NCBI GenBank assembly: GCA_947496535.1
Contig: CANMDE010000008.1
Coordinates: 1 to 64,000 of the forward strand
Direction of reading: 5' to 3'
DNA length: 64,000 bases
DNA from: an uncultured Paracoccaceae bacterium
GTDB taxonomy: Bacteria; Pseudomonadota; Alphaproteobacteria; Rhodobacterales; Rhodobacteraceae
Shown: positions 46,467-54,806 of the stretch, piece by piece
Layout of the letters: each line of letters opens with the position of its first letter
How positions within the stretch are numbered: the first letter of the stretch is position 1
Translations under genes and position numbers: made by a program
Notes under the pieces: model-generated
The model's database searches: none
What the model was told of the DNA's origin: nothing
What the model saw: the letters and a program-made list of their open reading frames with translations, nothing else

Positions 46467-47522
46467 ATGGCCCCGCTTCTGTCCTCTCCCAGCTCGTCTC
46501 TCCCGGCGCTCTCTGCCGCAGACCAGGACGCCCTCACGGATCTCTACATCCGCGGCACGCCGCCCAACACGCTGCGCGCCTATGAGCGCGATCTGAACAC
46601 CATCACCGCTTGGAAACTGGCGACTTTGGCCGCACCTCTCGCCTGGCCAGAACGCGAGGACGTGGCCCTGCGCTTCATTCTCGATCACGCGCGTGATTTG
46701 CGAGACGTGCCTGAAAATGATCCTGCCCGCATCGTGGCTGAAAAACTCATCACGCAAGGCCTGCGTAAATCTCTCGCCTGCCCGGCCCCGTCCACGCTGG
46801 ACCGGCGGATTGCCAGCTGGCGCGCTTTCCATCGCATGAAAAACCTCGCCTCCCCCTTTGAGGCCCCCCTGCTCCGCCAGGCCCGTGCCAAGGCGCGCCG
46901 GGCCGCCGCCCGCACGCGCGCGCCCAAATCCGCCAATCCCATCACGCGGGACGTGCTGGAGGCGGTGCTGGAGAGCTGCGATCACTCCCTGCGCGGGCTC
47001 CGGGACCGGGCCATCCTGATGCTGGGCTGGGCCTCAGGCGGCCGCCGCCGGTCCGAAATTGCCGGATTGCAGCGCGCGGATGTGGATCTGAAGGACTACG
47101 CCAAAGATGGGCTGATCTGGATCCATCTGGTTGCCACCAAGACCACCGAGATGGGCAAGACGCCCAAGCTGGTCCTGAAGGGGCGCGCCGCCACAGCCCT
47201 GGCGCTGTGGATTGAGATGGCCGGGATTGACGATGGCCCCCTGTTCCGGCCGATTACCCAGAACGATGATCCGCTGGAGCGCAAGTTGTCCGCTGATGGC
47301 ATCTATCAGATTGTACAAAAACGCATGGCACAGGCTGGCTTCCCGCAAGGCTTTGCCACACCGCACGGGCTGCGCTCCGGCTTCCTCACCCAAGCCGCGC
47401 TGGACGGCGCGCCGATCCAGGCCGCCATGCGGCTGTCACTCCATCGGTCTTTGGCACAGGCGCAGAAATACTACGATGATGTGGAGATCACCGAGAATCC
47501 AGCAACGGATCTGTTGGGGTAA
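46467..47522 (+). CDS. tyrosine recombinase / integrase
   Basis: ATG 46467 (MAPLLSSPSS) is preferred to the upstream ATG 46431. The 351-residue protein has a SAM-like core-binding domain (about 25-160, with TPPNTLRAYERDLNTITAW). The catalytic domain has Arg in GWASGGRRRSEIAGL, Lys in VATKTTEMG, HGLRSGF, HRS and the nucleophile in QAQKYYDDVEI. All six active-site positions seem present. It probably resolves plasmid multimers or integrates a mobile unit. It converges on parB, with a 20-bp palindrome in between. Confidence 0.85.
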   Translation: MAPLLSSPSSSLPALSAADQDALTDLYIRGTPPNTLRAYERDLNTITAWKLATLAAPLAWPEREDVALRFILDHARDLRDVPENDPARIVAEKLITQGLRKSLACPAPSTLDRRIASWRAFHRMKNLASPFEAPLLRQARAKARRAAARTRAPKSANPITRDVLEAVLESCDHSLRGLRDRAILMLGWASGGRRRSEIAGLQRADVDLKDYAKDGLIWIHLVATKTTEMGKTPKLVLKGRAATALALWIEMAGIDDGPLFRPITQNDDPLERKLSADGIYQIVQKRMAQAGFPQGFATPHGLRSGFLTQAALDGAPIQAAMRLSLHRSLAQAQKYYDDVEITENPATDLLG

Positions 47523-47523
47523 C

Positions 47524-47543
47524 ACCTTCCCCGCGGGGAAGGT
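47524..47543. repeat. partition-site-like palindrome 1
   Basis: ACCTTCCCCGCGGGGAAGGT is a perfect 20-bp palindrome between the convergent recombinase and parB genes. It is one of six copies clustered in 2.6 kb around parAB. It may also form a hairpin at the end of both genes. Confidence 0.75.
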
Positions 47544-48650
47544 CTAATTGAGAGCATCAAGCAGCCGTGCTATGCCCTTTTCGAGCTTTGACCGCTCAAC
47601 CGCCGTCATATCGCGGTCCAGCTTCAATACCAATTGACCCACGCCCGCAACACACCGTACACGGTTACGGCCTTTACCAACCTCAAAGGTGGTGCGCGGA
47701 CGGCGGCCCGCCGCTCCTGCCCCCACATCGCTTGTTTTAGCCTGCTTGACCGGCACCACTTCATCCAAAGGATCTGCAGCAGCTACGGCCCGTAATATGC
47801 TGAGTTCGTCGGCGGCAGACCGGTTATCCCAGTCCTTTAACCGTTCTTTCAACGCACGAATAACACTTGGATCGGCCTCGATTTGCTTGATCACAGCGAG
47901 TCCCAGATTGCGCGAGATTTCCTCAGGATATTTGAGCAGTGGACCAATGAGGTCAAGCATCCGCGCAAAGGCCCGGATATAGCTTCGACGTTGATAATTT
48001 GCGGACTTAAACACCTCAGCCACTGCAGATTCCACATCTACTGGTTTGGTATTTGGATCGGCAGCATAGGCCTGCGCGGTCAGCGCCATCTCAGCGAAAG
48101 AAATGTTCTTGCGGATCAGGTTTTCGTCGACCATGCGGCGGTAGAGCGTTGACTGACCTTCCCCGCGGGGAAGAAGTCCGGCCGGAATTTGCGCCCATGC
48201 GTCACCCTCCTCTGTACGCAAAGCGCGGTAAGCCGACAGACGGCGGTAGCCTTGGACAAGTTCATATCTACCATCGTCGCGTTCTTCGACACGGATCGGA
48301 TTGGACAAACCCACGTCCCGCAGTGACGCCACCAGCTCTGGCAGTTCCAAGTCATCGCCCGACTTGCGGTCTCGCACCAACGCCTCACTCACAATGGCGT
48401 CGAGCGGGATCATCTTTACCACCAGCCCTGCCCGCTTGAGCGCCACGAATTCATGTGCCAGCGCATCGTTCTCTTGCCTGATACGTGCTTCTGCATTGGC
48501 CCGCTCACTTAGCGCCCCGGCGTTTTCGGCAATGGCACTTGCCATCGGCCCCCGCCGCTTTGCCGTACCGTCAGACGTGCTGACCTTCGGAGCTTCCACC
48601 TCGGGCGCATCGGGCATGTCGATATCGAAAATGCGTTTCTTGCGGCTCAT
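47544..48650 (-). CDS. parB: plasmid partition protein ParB
   Basis: The 368-residue protein has the ParB/RepB nuclease-like N-domain: VKMIPLDAIVSEALVRDR, then LVASLRDVGLSNPIRVEER and YELVQGYRRLSAYRAL. Next come YRRMVDENLIRKNISFAEMALTA and an HTH region of the ParB type. The C-terminal part with GKGRNRVRCVAGVGQLVLKL is typical of RepB/ParB proteins on Rhodobacterales plasmids. It binds centromere sites and loads ParA-driven segregation. A palindrome copy lies inside the gene and encodes LPRGEG. It is downstream of parA in one operon. Confidence 0.9.
   Translation of the reverse strand: MSRKKRIFDIDMPDAPEVEAPKVSTSDGTAKRRGPMASAIAENAGALSERANAEARIRQENDALAHEFVALKRAGLVVKMIPLDAIVSEALVRDRKSGDDLELPELVASLRDVGLSNPIRVEERDDGRYELVQGYRRLSAYRALRTEEGDAWAQIPAGLLPRGEGQSTLYRRMVDENLIRKNISFAEMALTAQAYAADPNTKPVDVESAVAEVFKSANYQRRSYIRAFARMLDLIGPLLKYPEEISRNLGLAVIKQIEADPSVIRALKERLKDWDNRSAADELSILRAVAAADPLDEVVPVKQAKTSDVGAGAAGRRPRTTFEVGKGRNRVRCVAGVGQLVLKLDRDMTAVERSKLEKGIARLLDALN
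48156..48175. repeat. partition-site-like palindrome 2 (inside parB)
   Basis: CTTCCCCGCGGGGAAG (48158-48173) is a perfect 16-bp core with the flanking AC on one side. It lies inside the parB coding sequence and is translated as LPRGEG between two conserved ParB motifs. Confidence 0.75.
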
Positions 48651-48659
48651 CTTGCCCCC

Positions 48660-50003
48660 TTATCCGGTCAGACCTTCCCCACGGGGAAGGTTTTTAATTG
48701 CGTCTTCAGCGGCCATCGCTTGCCACGCGGGCAGCATGGCACTGTGATATTCACCCCAAGCCTGATCAAACGTCGCCCGTGCGCGCCGCCACGTTTCACG
48801 CGTCATCTCGCGGTAGTCGATCTCGTAGACGGAGCTGAGGAAGCGATTGGATTGTTCAACCGCCCGTGTTGCCTCGATGGGATGTTGCGCCAGCCTGTCG
48901 CCGAAAACCTTACCAAACGCCTCGAACATCGCGCGATGCAGATCGTTACCATGTTCGTAGCGCGTGAGCAGGAAGCGCACATCACGGAAAGCTTTGGGAA
49001 GACCGACCTTCCCCGCGGGGAAGGTTCCGCCGAAACCATGTGCTAGATCTTCGAGTGCTTCGGCCAATTGCCCGATGAAAGATGTGGTGCTGTCGTATTC
49101 CCAATAGCCTGGGCCAGATGGGATACATAGCATGTCGGCAGCAAAGACAGCGTTCATGGATTGATAGCCGATGGCCGGGGGACAATCAAAGAAGATCAGG
49201 TCCCATTCGTCATCCGGCAAGGCATCGAGATAGCGTGAGACAGCGGCGAAAAACGACCACTCCGGGTTCAAATGTCGGTACTGGGCGCTGGCGAATTCAA
49301 CGAAGGCTGCATTGGCGCAACTTGGTATGATATCGATGGTTGGCCAGTTGGTCGGACGGATGAAGTCGCCGATGCGCAGGTCCTGTAAACCCAAATCGCG
49401 AATTGAAGCGGGCAGGGTGCGGCGGGGTAGGGCGGTGCCGCTTTCGGCGGCGACGGGCGCTGCATTCATCCGCTCAGTCTCGTTGACCAGATCGCGGGCC
49501 ATGATACCCCAGACCGTTTGCTCCTCGCTGATGTCGGTTAGGCCCATTGAGTGTGACAGCGTCGCCTGCGGATCAAAGTCGACCACCAGAACGCGGTAAC
49601 CATCAAGCGCGGCGGCATGAGCGAAATGGAGTGCTACGGTTGATTTGCCCGCGCCGCCCTTGAAGTTTGCGATCGCCGTGCGGAATGCTCGGCCCTTAGG
49701 GCGTTCAGGTTGGAGCGTCTTGCCCTTGACCTTGATCTTGCGACGCAGGGTGTTGACCTCTTCCAAGGAGAACCAACGTTGCCGTCCGTCAGGTTCAACC
49801 TTCCCCGTGGGGAAGGTTGGATCAGCGGCCAAACGTCCCCGGAACGTGGACTGGTTCATACCAAGGATGAGTTCTGACACCTCCCACGAGGAGAAGCGAC
49901 GCAGGATCTTCTCACTCTCGGGTGAGAAGGTCTGTTCGCGAATCCAGCCCTGCATTTTCAGTGAGCGGGTTTGCAGGTCGCGCAGATCGTCGTGGGTAAA
50001 CAT
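48660..50003 (-). CDS. parA: plasmid partition ATPase ParA
   Basis: The 447-residue protein has an N-terminal HTH-like region (about 40-95). The deviant Walker A is KGGAGKST (115-122), followed by VLVVDFDPQATLSHSMGL and IFFDCPPAIGYQSMNAVFAADMLCIPSGPG. This is a type Ia ParA (RepA-like) that binds DNA to autoregulate and forms ATP-dependent gradients on the nucleoid. Three palindromes lie inside the gene and encode TFPTGKV (~63-69), TFPAGKV (~327-333) and the C-terminal LPRGEG. It is transcribed away from the rep gene; parB follows 10 bp downstream. Confidence 0.95.
   Translation of the reverse strand: MFTHDDLRDLQTRSLKMQGWIREQTFSPESEKILRRFSSWEVSELILGMNQSTFRGRLAADPTFPTGKVEPDGRQRWFSLEEVNTLRRKIKVKGKTLQPERPKGRAFRTAIANFKGGAGKSTVALHFAHAAALDGYRVLVVDFDPQATLSHSMGLTDISEEQTVWGIMARDLVNETERMNAAPVAAESGTALPRRTLPASIRDLGLQDLRIGDFIRPTNWPTIDIIPSCANAAFVEFASAQYRHLNPEWSFFAAVSRYLDALPDDEWDLIFFDCPPAIGYQSMNAVFAADMLCIPSGPGYWEYDSTTSFIGQLAEALEDLAHGFGGTFPAGKVGLPKAFRDVRFLLTRYEHGNDLHRAMFEAFGKVFGDRLAQHPIEATRAVEQSNRFLSSVYEIDYREMTRETWRRARATFDQAWGEYHSAMLPAWQAMAAEDAIKNLPRGEGLTG
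48672..48691. repeat. partition-site-like palindrome 3 (parA 3' end)
   Basis: ACCTTCCCCACGGGGAAGGT differs from the consensus by one central base. It lies in the last codons of parA. Confidence 0.7.
49006..49025. repeat. partition-site-like palindrome 4 (inside parA)
   Basis: ACCTTCCCCGCGGGGAAGGT is a perfect 20-bp copy inside parA, read as TFPAGKV on the coding strand. Confidence 0.75.
49798..49817. repeat. partition-site-like palindrome 5 (inside parA)
   Basis: ACCTTCCCCGTGGGGAAGGT has one central substitution, and an outer A-T pair extends it to 22 bp (49797-49818). It lies in the 5' third of parA. Confidence 0.7.
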
Positions 50004-50090
50004 GCCTATCCTCGGACGCTAATTCTGTTGTTTTTCCTAATTACGCCCAATTTGCAGTTTTTGTCTAGTGTAAGTATTGTGTAATTGAAT

Positions 50091-50106
50091 CTTCCCCGCG
50101 GGGAAG
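50091..50106. repeat. partition-site-like palindrome 6 (parA upstream region)
   Basis: CTTCCCCGCGGGGAAG is a 16-bp perfect palindrome (T-A pairs extend it to 50090-50107) 88 bp upstream of the parA start. Here it could serve both partition and parAB autoregulation. Confidence 0.75.
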
Positions 50107-50201
50107 AATTTGTTGTTGGGTTGAGGTGTTAGGGGGATTGCGGATCCGATTCGCGCCGCAGGACCCTAACCCTGCAAGCTGTTGATTGAGTGGCCGTATT
50201 T

Positions 50202-50265
50202 TGGGGTGACATGATTAAAACAATACCACCTGTTGGGGTGACATCTGCTGCTTATGGGGTGACAT
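50202..50265. repeat. three iterons, likely replication origin
   Basis: TGGGGTGACAT occurs as direct repeats at 50202-50212, 50234-50244 and 50255-50265. Starts are 32 and 21 bp apart, i.e. three and two helical turns, so all three face the same side of the DNA. They sit between parA and the DnaA-like rep gene in the ~480-bp gap between the divergent genes, the usual place of an iteron-type oriV. Confidence 0.7.
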
Positions 50266-50346
50266 CCTGTGCGTCCCCTAATACCAAAGTAATACCTGTT
50301 TTCTTTCAATTCTTTTGAGAGCAACTTTGATCCTGAACACGAATCC

Positions 50347-50400
50347 TTGACAAATTTCGAAAACTCAACGCTAATCCGCTTGAGGCTACGAAAAGCGTTG
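50347..50400 (+). promoter_or_regulatory. possible rep promoter and inverted repeat
   Basis: TTGACA at 50347-50352 is a good -35 hexamer, although the -10 is weak. CAACGCT (50366-50372) and AGCGTTG (50394-50400) form a 7-bp inverted repeat just downstream, about 80 bp before the rep start. It may be an autoregulatory site. This is a pattern match only. Confidence 0.3.
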
Positions 50401-50481
50401 TAAAATCCAAAATAGGGCGAATAGCCCAGCTGATTTTACGATGTGTTGCGGTGAACGATTGGTTCATCTTGGAGAGCAGGG

Positions 50482-51174
50482 ATGCAACAGTTGAAGGCGA
50501 CGGGGCCCCGCGCGGCTGCGTTGAAGTATGACATTCTGACGGCATTATTGTCACTCGGATTGCGTGACAAAGGCGTTGATGGACGGTTGGCGCAACGCCT
50601 CGCGTTGTTGATCACTGCCCGGCTAAGTTGGCGGACCGAAACATTTAGTGTTGGTATCCGAGAGATTGCACGGTTGTGGTCGGTGACCGAGCGAACTGCA
50701 AAGCGAGAACTAGCACTGATGCGGGCGCGGCGGTGGATCACGGTGCAGCGGGCTCCAACCCGGGGTAGGGTTACGGAGCATCGGGTTCAGCTAGCGATAG
50801 TATTGGATGCCACGCGAGAGTGTTGGCCTGCAGTGGGGCCAGATTTTGTCGCGCGGATGGGGCAGGGGCCTAATGAGCAATTGCCAGATCAGAAGGTTGT
50901 GCCATTTCGTGGAGTAGCGTGTCAGCCGCCGGTGCCGGACGGGTCGCTTTGGTCGGCGGCATCTTTGCTGATTTTTGAGAGTGACCCTACATTGCATGGT
51001 GCTTGGATTGCACAGCTTGTTGAGATTTCAAGTGACGGAGGCTGTTTGGTACTGGCGGCACCTTCGCGTTTTGTTGGAAGTTACGTGCGGACCCACTTGG
51101 CCGGTCGTTTATTGGCCGCTGTGACCAGCATTGATCCCAGTGTCACGCAGATTAATGTCGCAACCGGAGACTAA
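50482..51174 (+). CDS. DnaA-like plasmid replication initiator
   Basis: The 230-residue protein has a winged-helix segment at about 55-95 (VGIREIARLWSVTERTAKRELALMRARRWI). A C-terminal domain (about 155-222) resembles DnaA domain I: LWSAASLLIFESDPTLHGAWI, then LVLAAPSRFVGSYVRTHLAGRL. It has no AAA+ ATPase. This is the composition of the DnaA-like replicases of Rhodobacterales plasmids. It should bind the iterons just upstream and recruit the host helicase. GGAGAGCAGGG precedes the ATG. Confidence 0.8.
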   Translation: MQQLKATGPRAAALKYDILTALLSLGLRDKGVDGRLAQRLALLITARLSWRTETFSVGIREIARLWSVTERTAKRELALMRARRWITVQRAPTRGRVTEHRVQLAIVLDATRECWPAVGPDFVARMGQGPNEQLPDQKVVPFRGVACQPPVPDGSLWSAASLLIFESDPTLHGAWIAQLVEISSDGGCLVLAAPSRFVGSYVRTHLAGRLLAAVTSIDPSVTQINVATGD

Positions 51175-51426
51175 CGTAAGGCAAAGGGTAGCTTACTTTG
51201 TGAAATCGTAGAATCGTGTTGTATCCATTTGCAGGTGTGTTTCGCATTGAACTGCGCCGAGCTTGCCAGGGGCTCCAACTTTGCGACTGAACCCTCGGAG
51301 CGTTTCCCAACTCACTTTTCTATGTCCGATAAGGCAAGCTTATTGGACGTAGAAAAGAACCGCAGGGTGGGGCGGTTTGTGCAGTATATGGTAGGCAAAA
51401 GCGCCGTGCTGCGATAGTCTTGTAGG

Positions 51427-52305
51427 ATGACCTATGCCGCTGACAGCTTCGATACGTTACCCAAACTTCCGGCTTGGGTCACCTCCACCCGGGCGGAAAC
51501 CCCTGAAGATGTGGCGTTTTTGTCAGGCGCAGCACTCAGCCATCTTCATCTTGTGGTGAGTCGCGCGGATGTACCCCAGACCTTGCTCCGCACGCGGTTG
51601 GCGCTGCGCGCAGCAGAGGCGAGTGTGAAACATCAGGGGCGTCCGGAACGGGCGTCGGATCTGCGGGATGCCGTGGCATTCCTGCAGCCCGGTGACAGCC
51701 CGGGCCCTGCTGGGGAGGTTTACCTGTCTTGGCGACGGGCCATCGAAAGACCTGTGTCAGTCAATGCGCTTCACCGCGCGTTGCCTGATCTGGAACCGGA
51801 GCAGATTGCGATCTGGCTTGACGCGGGGCAGGGGGCGCCGATCTCGCGGGCGGCAGGCGTGCTGCAGACCGCTCTCGCAGACCGACCCCGCGACCAGACC
51901 GCCGCTCTAGTCCTTGCCGACACGGCTCTGGCGCAGGCGCTCGGATGGTCATATGTGCCGCCACTTTTGGCGCTTGGTCTGAAGCGCACCGATCACCGGA
52001 AGACAGGCGAGGAGTTGCGGATGGCCTGCCATGGGGCGATCGCGGCAGCAGCGACCGAGGCAACCCGTGAGGCCACTGATCTTGCCCGACGTGCGGCGCG
52101 TTTGAAAGACGTCGCGCCGAAGCTCCGGGCGAAGGGATCTGACGAGGCAGTGGCGGTGTTCCTGAACAGGGACGCTGTGGCTCCGACGGCGCTGACGTCG
52201 CTTCGGTCGGATCGCGCTGCGCGGCGGTTCTGTGACCGGTTGGTCGAGTTGGGGGCCGTGCGCGAGTTGACCGGGCGCGACACCTTCCGGCTCTACGGGA
52301 TCTGA
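51427..52305 (+). CDS. DUF1403 family protein
   Basis: The 292-residue protein contains the DUF1403 features AFLSGAALSHLHLVV, RTRLALRAAEASVKHQGRPERASDLRDAV and GWSYVPPLLALGLKRTDH. It ends with a winged segment CDRLVELGAVRELTGRDTFRLYGI. The biochemical role is unknown. The family is largely restricted to alphaproteobacterial plasmids, usually beside an ScpB-like gene as here, suggesting a role in replicon maintenance or segregation. Confidence 0.75.
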   Translation: MTYAADSFDTLPKLPAWVTSTRAETPEDVAFLSGAALSHLHLVVSRADVPQTLLRTRLALRAAEASVKHQGRPERASDLRDAVAFLQPGDSPGPAGEVYLSWRRAIERPVSVNALHRALPDLEPEQIAIWLDAGQGAPISRAAGVLQTALADRPRDQTAALVLADTALAQALGWSYVPPLLALGLKRTDHRKTGEELRMACHGAIAAAATEATREATDLARRAARLKDVAPKLRAKGSDEAVAVFLNRDAVAPTALTSLRSDRAARRFCDRLVELGAVRELTGRDTFRLYGI

Positions 52306-52308
52306 GCG

Positions 52309-52917
52309 ATGGCCAAGGATCATACGGACGAGACGCTCGATCGTGAGCTAGAGGATCTGCCTGCCGACCTCAGGTGGCGCGAATGGATGCGCCGGATCGA
52401 GGCGGTGTTGTTCGCCTCCGCATCGCCCGTACCGCGCGATGACCTAGCCCGTGTGGTGGGGCGGGGGGCTTCGATTGAGTTGCTGATTCAGGACCTCACC
52501 GCCGATCTAGAAGGGAGGTCCTTCGAGATGGCCCAAGTCGCGGACGCTTGGATGTTGCGCACCCGATCCGCCTATGCGCCCGCGATCCGGGTGGCGGCCG
52601 ACGTCGGGGAACAAGACCTTGATCTGCGCGAATACGATGTCGCAGTGCTCGCTGCCATTGCGTACCACCAGCCGATCACGCGGGACGGGTTGAAGGACAT
52701 TTTTGGCAAGGAGATCAGCCGCGACCTGATCGGACGGCTTCATGCGCGCCGCTTGATTGGGACCGGACCAAGATCACCTCGGCGCGGCGCACCTTATACC
52801 TATGTTACGACTGAGCAATTCCTCGTGGCCTTCGATTTGGACACACTCCAGGATCTGCTGGATCGAGAGCAGTTGGAGGATGCTGGTCTGAGCGCCGACA
52901 CCGATGCTGTTGGATAG
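52309..52917 (+). CDS. plasmid-type ScpB (SMC-associated winged-helix) protein
   Basis: The 202-residue protein has ScpB-like tandem winged helices: WREWMRRIEAVLFASASPVPRDDLARVVG, then YDVAVLAAIAYHQPITRDGLKDIFGKEISRDLIGRL and RGAPYTYVTTEQFLVAFDL. Chromosomal ScpB helps kleisin ScpA and SMC condense DNA. This copy lacks the usual ScpA neighbour and follows DUF1403 by 3 bp, so it is likely an alternative plasmid-borne segregation factor. Confidence 0.75.
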   Translation: MAKDHTDETLDRELEDLPADLRWREWMRRIEAVLFASASPVPRDDLARVVGRGASIELLIQDLTADLEGRSFEMAQVADAWMLRTRSAYAPAIRVAADVGEQDLDLREYDVAVLAAIAYHQPITRDGLKDIFGKEISRDLIGRLHARRLIGTGPRSPRRGAPYTYVTTEQFLVAFDLDTLQDLLDREQLEDAGLSADTDAVG

Positions 52918-52956
52918 ATGTTCGATATATTCGCCAACACAGGGTGATCGACGTCT

Positions 52957-54261
52957 ATGGTACGTAAAGACAGTCTTGCATTGAGCGGAGATGATTTGCC
53001 CGAAAACTATGATTTTACAACAGGAGTTCGCTCGTTGCTAGTTTGCCCAGATTGCTTCAAAGACAAAGGTCTTAAGGCGCGCATTGAAGATATAAGGCCT
53101 CAGTTCGACGAAGGAAAATGTGACTACCACGAAACGAAAAAGGGCGTGCCCGTCGTCGCGGTCGCGGAAATCCTGAAGGATGTTATCGAGAACAACTACC
53201 ATCTTTCGGGTTATGGATATGACGGGGAGCCAAAAGGCGAACTCCTTCTGCCGCTCATAGAGGACCTTGTAAGACCAGATAATTTTGAAGTTGCAGAAGA
53301 ACTCCAAAGCGAACTGATCAATCTCGATGATTGGTGGCCTCCCGATGGCGGCGACCCCTTTTTTGCCGATGATACTGGTTACACACGTATTCAGCAGTTC
53401 TTCGACGATACCCATTCGGCAAGTTGGCAAGAGTTCCGAAGTGAAATCATGAGTGGGCAGCGGTTTTTCAGCCGTCGTGCCCGAGAATTGCTCTCAGAAT
53501 TGTTCGATGGGCTGCACTTGCTTCGCAACAAACGCAATATACGCGCCGTGCGAACGCTCAAGCCGAACGAGGTTTCGCTTTACCGAGGCAGAAGAGCGAA
53601 CAGCTTCGATGCGCAATCAAGCATTAGAGACGCACCGGAAAAGCAACTTGGCCCGCCGCCAGAGAAACTGCGTGGTGCAGGTCGGATGAATCCATCAGGT
53701 ATCCCTGTGTTCTATGGCGCTCAGGATATCGAGACGTGTTTGGCGGAACTTCGACCTGCCGTTGGTGAGACTGTCATGGCCGCACGCTTCCAACTGACGC
53801 GCCCGGTTGTCGTCCTGGATACCACCTTGTTCGCAACACCGCCAAAGCAACCAAACATCTTCGCAAAGTCGCATAACGAGCGGTTGAGTCTTTGGGGATT
53901 TATGGCTGAATTCATGTCTGAAATCTCGATGCCATGCCTGCCAGACGACGAACACCTGGACTATGTTCCAACCCAGGTCGTTGCAGAGTATCTCGTCCAC
54001 GAGCATCTCTTTAAAGTTTCAGGCCAAGAGCGCCATTTGGACGGTCTCATCTTTCAATCAGCGCAGAAGCTAGGAGGCAAGAATGTCGTCTTGTTTGGGC
54101 CAGCAGGGCTTGTTGAGACAGAAGCAAAATCACGTTCAAGGCCCAAACCTGAACTGGCCGGACTTCAAGTCGTTCCAAAATCCGTTGTTGAGATGAAAGT
54201 GCAAAGTGTTGCCATCAATGCCTTGGAGGTTGGATCGCCGGTGGATGAATATGATATGTGA
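52957..54261 (+). CDS. RES-domain protein with HEPN/RES N-terminal module
   Basis: The 434-residue protein begins with a zinc-ribbon-like region (CPDCF at about 28 and a CDYH further on) and a helical HEPN/RES-N-type domain (about 60-185). The RES domain follows (about 200-385): the Arg of SLYRGRRAN, the Glu of ETCLAELRP and the later strand VVAEYLVHEHL. RES toxins degrade NAD+ by phosphorolysis. No Xre/MbcA-type antitoxin gene sits beside it, so it may be a self-contained defence effector. It begins the defence island. Confidence 0.7.
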   Translation: MVRKDSLALSGDDLPENYDFTTGVRSLLVCPDCFKDKGLKARIEDIRPQFDEGKCDYHETKKGVPVVAVAEILKDVIENNYHLSGYGYDGEPKGELLLPLIEDLVRPDNFEVAEELQSELINLDDWWPPDGGDPFFADDTGYTRIQQFFDDTHSASWQEFRSEIMSGQRFFSRRARELLSELFDGLHLLRNKRNIRAVRTLKPNEVSLYRGRRANSFDAQSSIRDAPEKQLGPPPEKLRGAGRMNPSGIPVFYGAQDIETCLAELRPAVGETVMAARFQLTRPVVVLDTTLFATPPKQPNIFAKSHNERLSLWGFMAEFMSEISMPCLPDDEHLDYVPTQVVAEYLVHEHLFKVSGQERHLDGLIFQSAQKLGGKNVVLFGPAGLVETEAKSRSRPKPELAGLQVVPKSVVEMKVQSVAINALEVGSPVDEYDM

Positions 54262-54294
54262 TCGGCACCGAATTCCGGCGAAACGATGGCGAGG

Positions 54295-54798
54295 CTACGC
54301 TAACAATTTCAATTGTGCGTCTATGAGCGTGTTCGGCACAAATACCGATCTGTCATCTCGCCAAATGTTCAGCGCCACTACCAGCAAGTTATGATCGCAC
54401 AGTTTGAGCTGTCGCAGCTGATCAGTGACCCAGAGGATCCCATGCACCTGAAGCGCACGTTCGCGCGCAACACGCGTCAAAAGCCGATCACCCGTCAGTA
54501 AGATGGCATCATCGAAGTGATTGGTCGTAACAATGCAGAAGCAATCGTTTGCCGACAATCGCCCTTGTTCTTGCTTGATCGCAAACGCCTCGCCAACTTC
54601 GTCGGGGGGGACGTCGTAGGTGACCATACCATCGCCGTCCAACATCGCCCATTCTTGCGGTGTGAAATCAAGAAGCTCGCTTTCCCGGATAGGCAGCGGG
54701 ACGACCACTTCGACAGGAAGCCTGCACAGGACATGCAGCAGGCGACCTTTGCGCAGATCAATCAGGCAGCTTGCATCGTTGATGATCACTCGTTCCAC
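54295..54798 (-). CDS. PIN-domain protein
   Basis: The 167-residue protein has PIN-like acidic motifs: INDASCLIDL (Asp8) at the N-terminus, ESELLDF near 40, SANDCFCIV (about 102-110) and ILLTGDRLL (Asp about 121). PIN proteins are metal-dependent RNases. It is directly downstream of, and 8 bp from, the HTH-peptidase gene, as in known HTH/ImmA-PIN pairs. It probably acts as the nuclease of a toxin-antitoxin-like or phage-response module. Confidence 0.7.
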   Translation of the reverse strand: MERVIINDASCLIDLRKGRLLHVLCRLPVEVVVPLPIRESELLDFTPQEWAMLDGDGMVTYDVPPDEVGEAFAIKQEQGRLSANDCFCIVTTNHFDDAILLTGDRLLTRVARERALQVHGILWVTDQLRQLKLCDHNLLVVALNIWRDDRSVFVPNTLIDAQLKLLA

Positions 54799-54806
54799 GA
54801 ACGCTG

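Noticed and set aside
46467..47522. Recombinase as a phage integrase with att sites
   Set aside because: No tRNA gene or direct repeats were seen near it; the plasmid backbone context favours a resolvase-like role.
49000..50106. CTTCCCCGCGGGGAAG palindromes as transcription terminators
   Set aside because: Most copies are inside parA/parB and none has a T-tract on the right strand except the one at the parA end, so partition sites are more likely.
51229..51417. 62-aa plus-strand frame between rep and DUF1403
   Set aside because: No ribosome-binding site, no motif, not similar to neighbours; probably non-coding.
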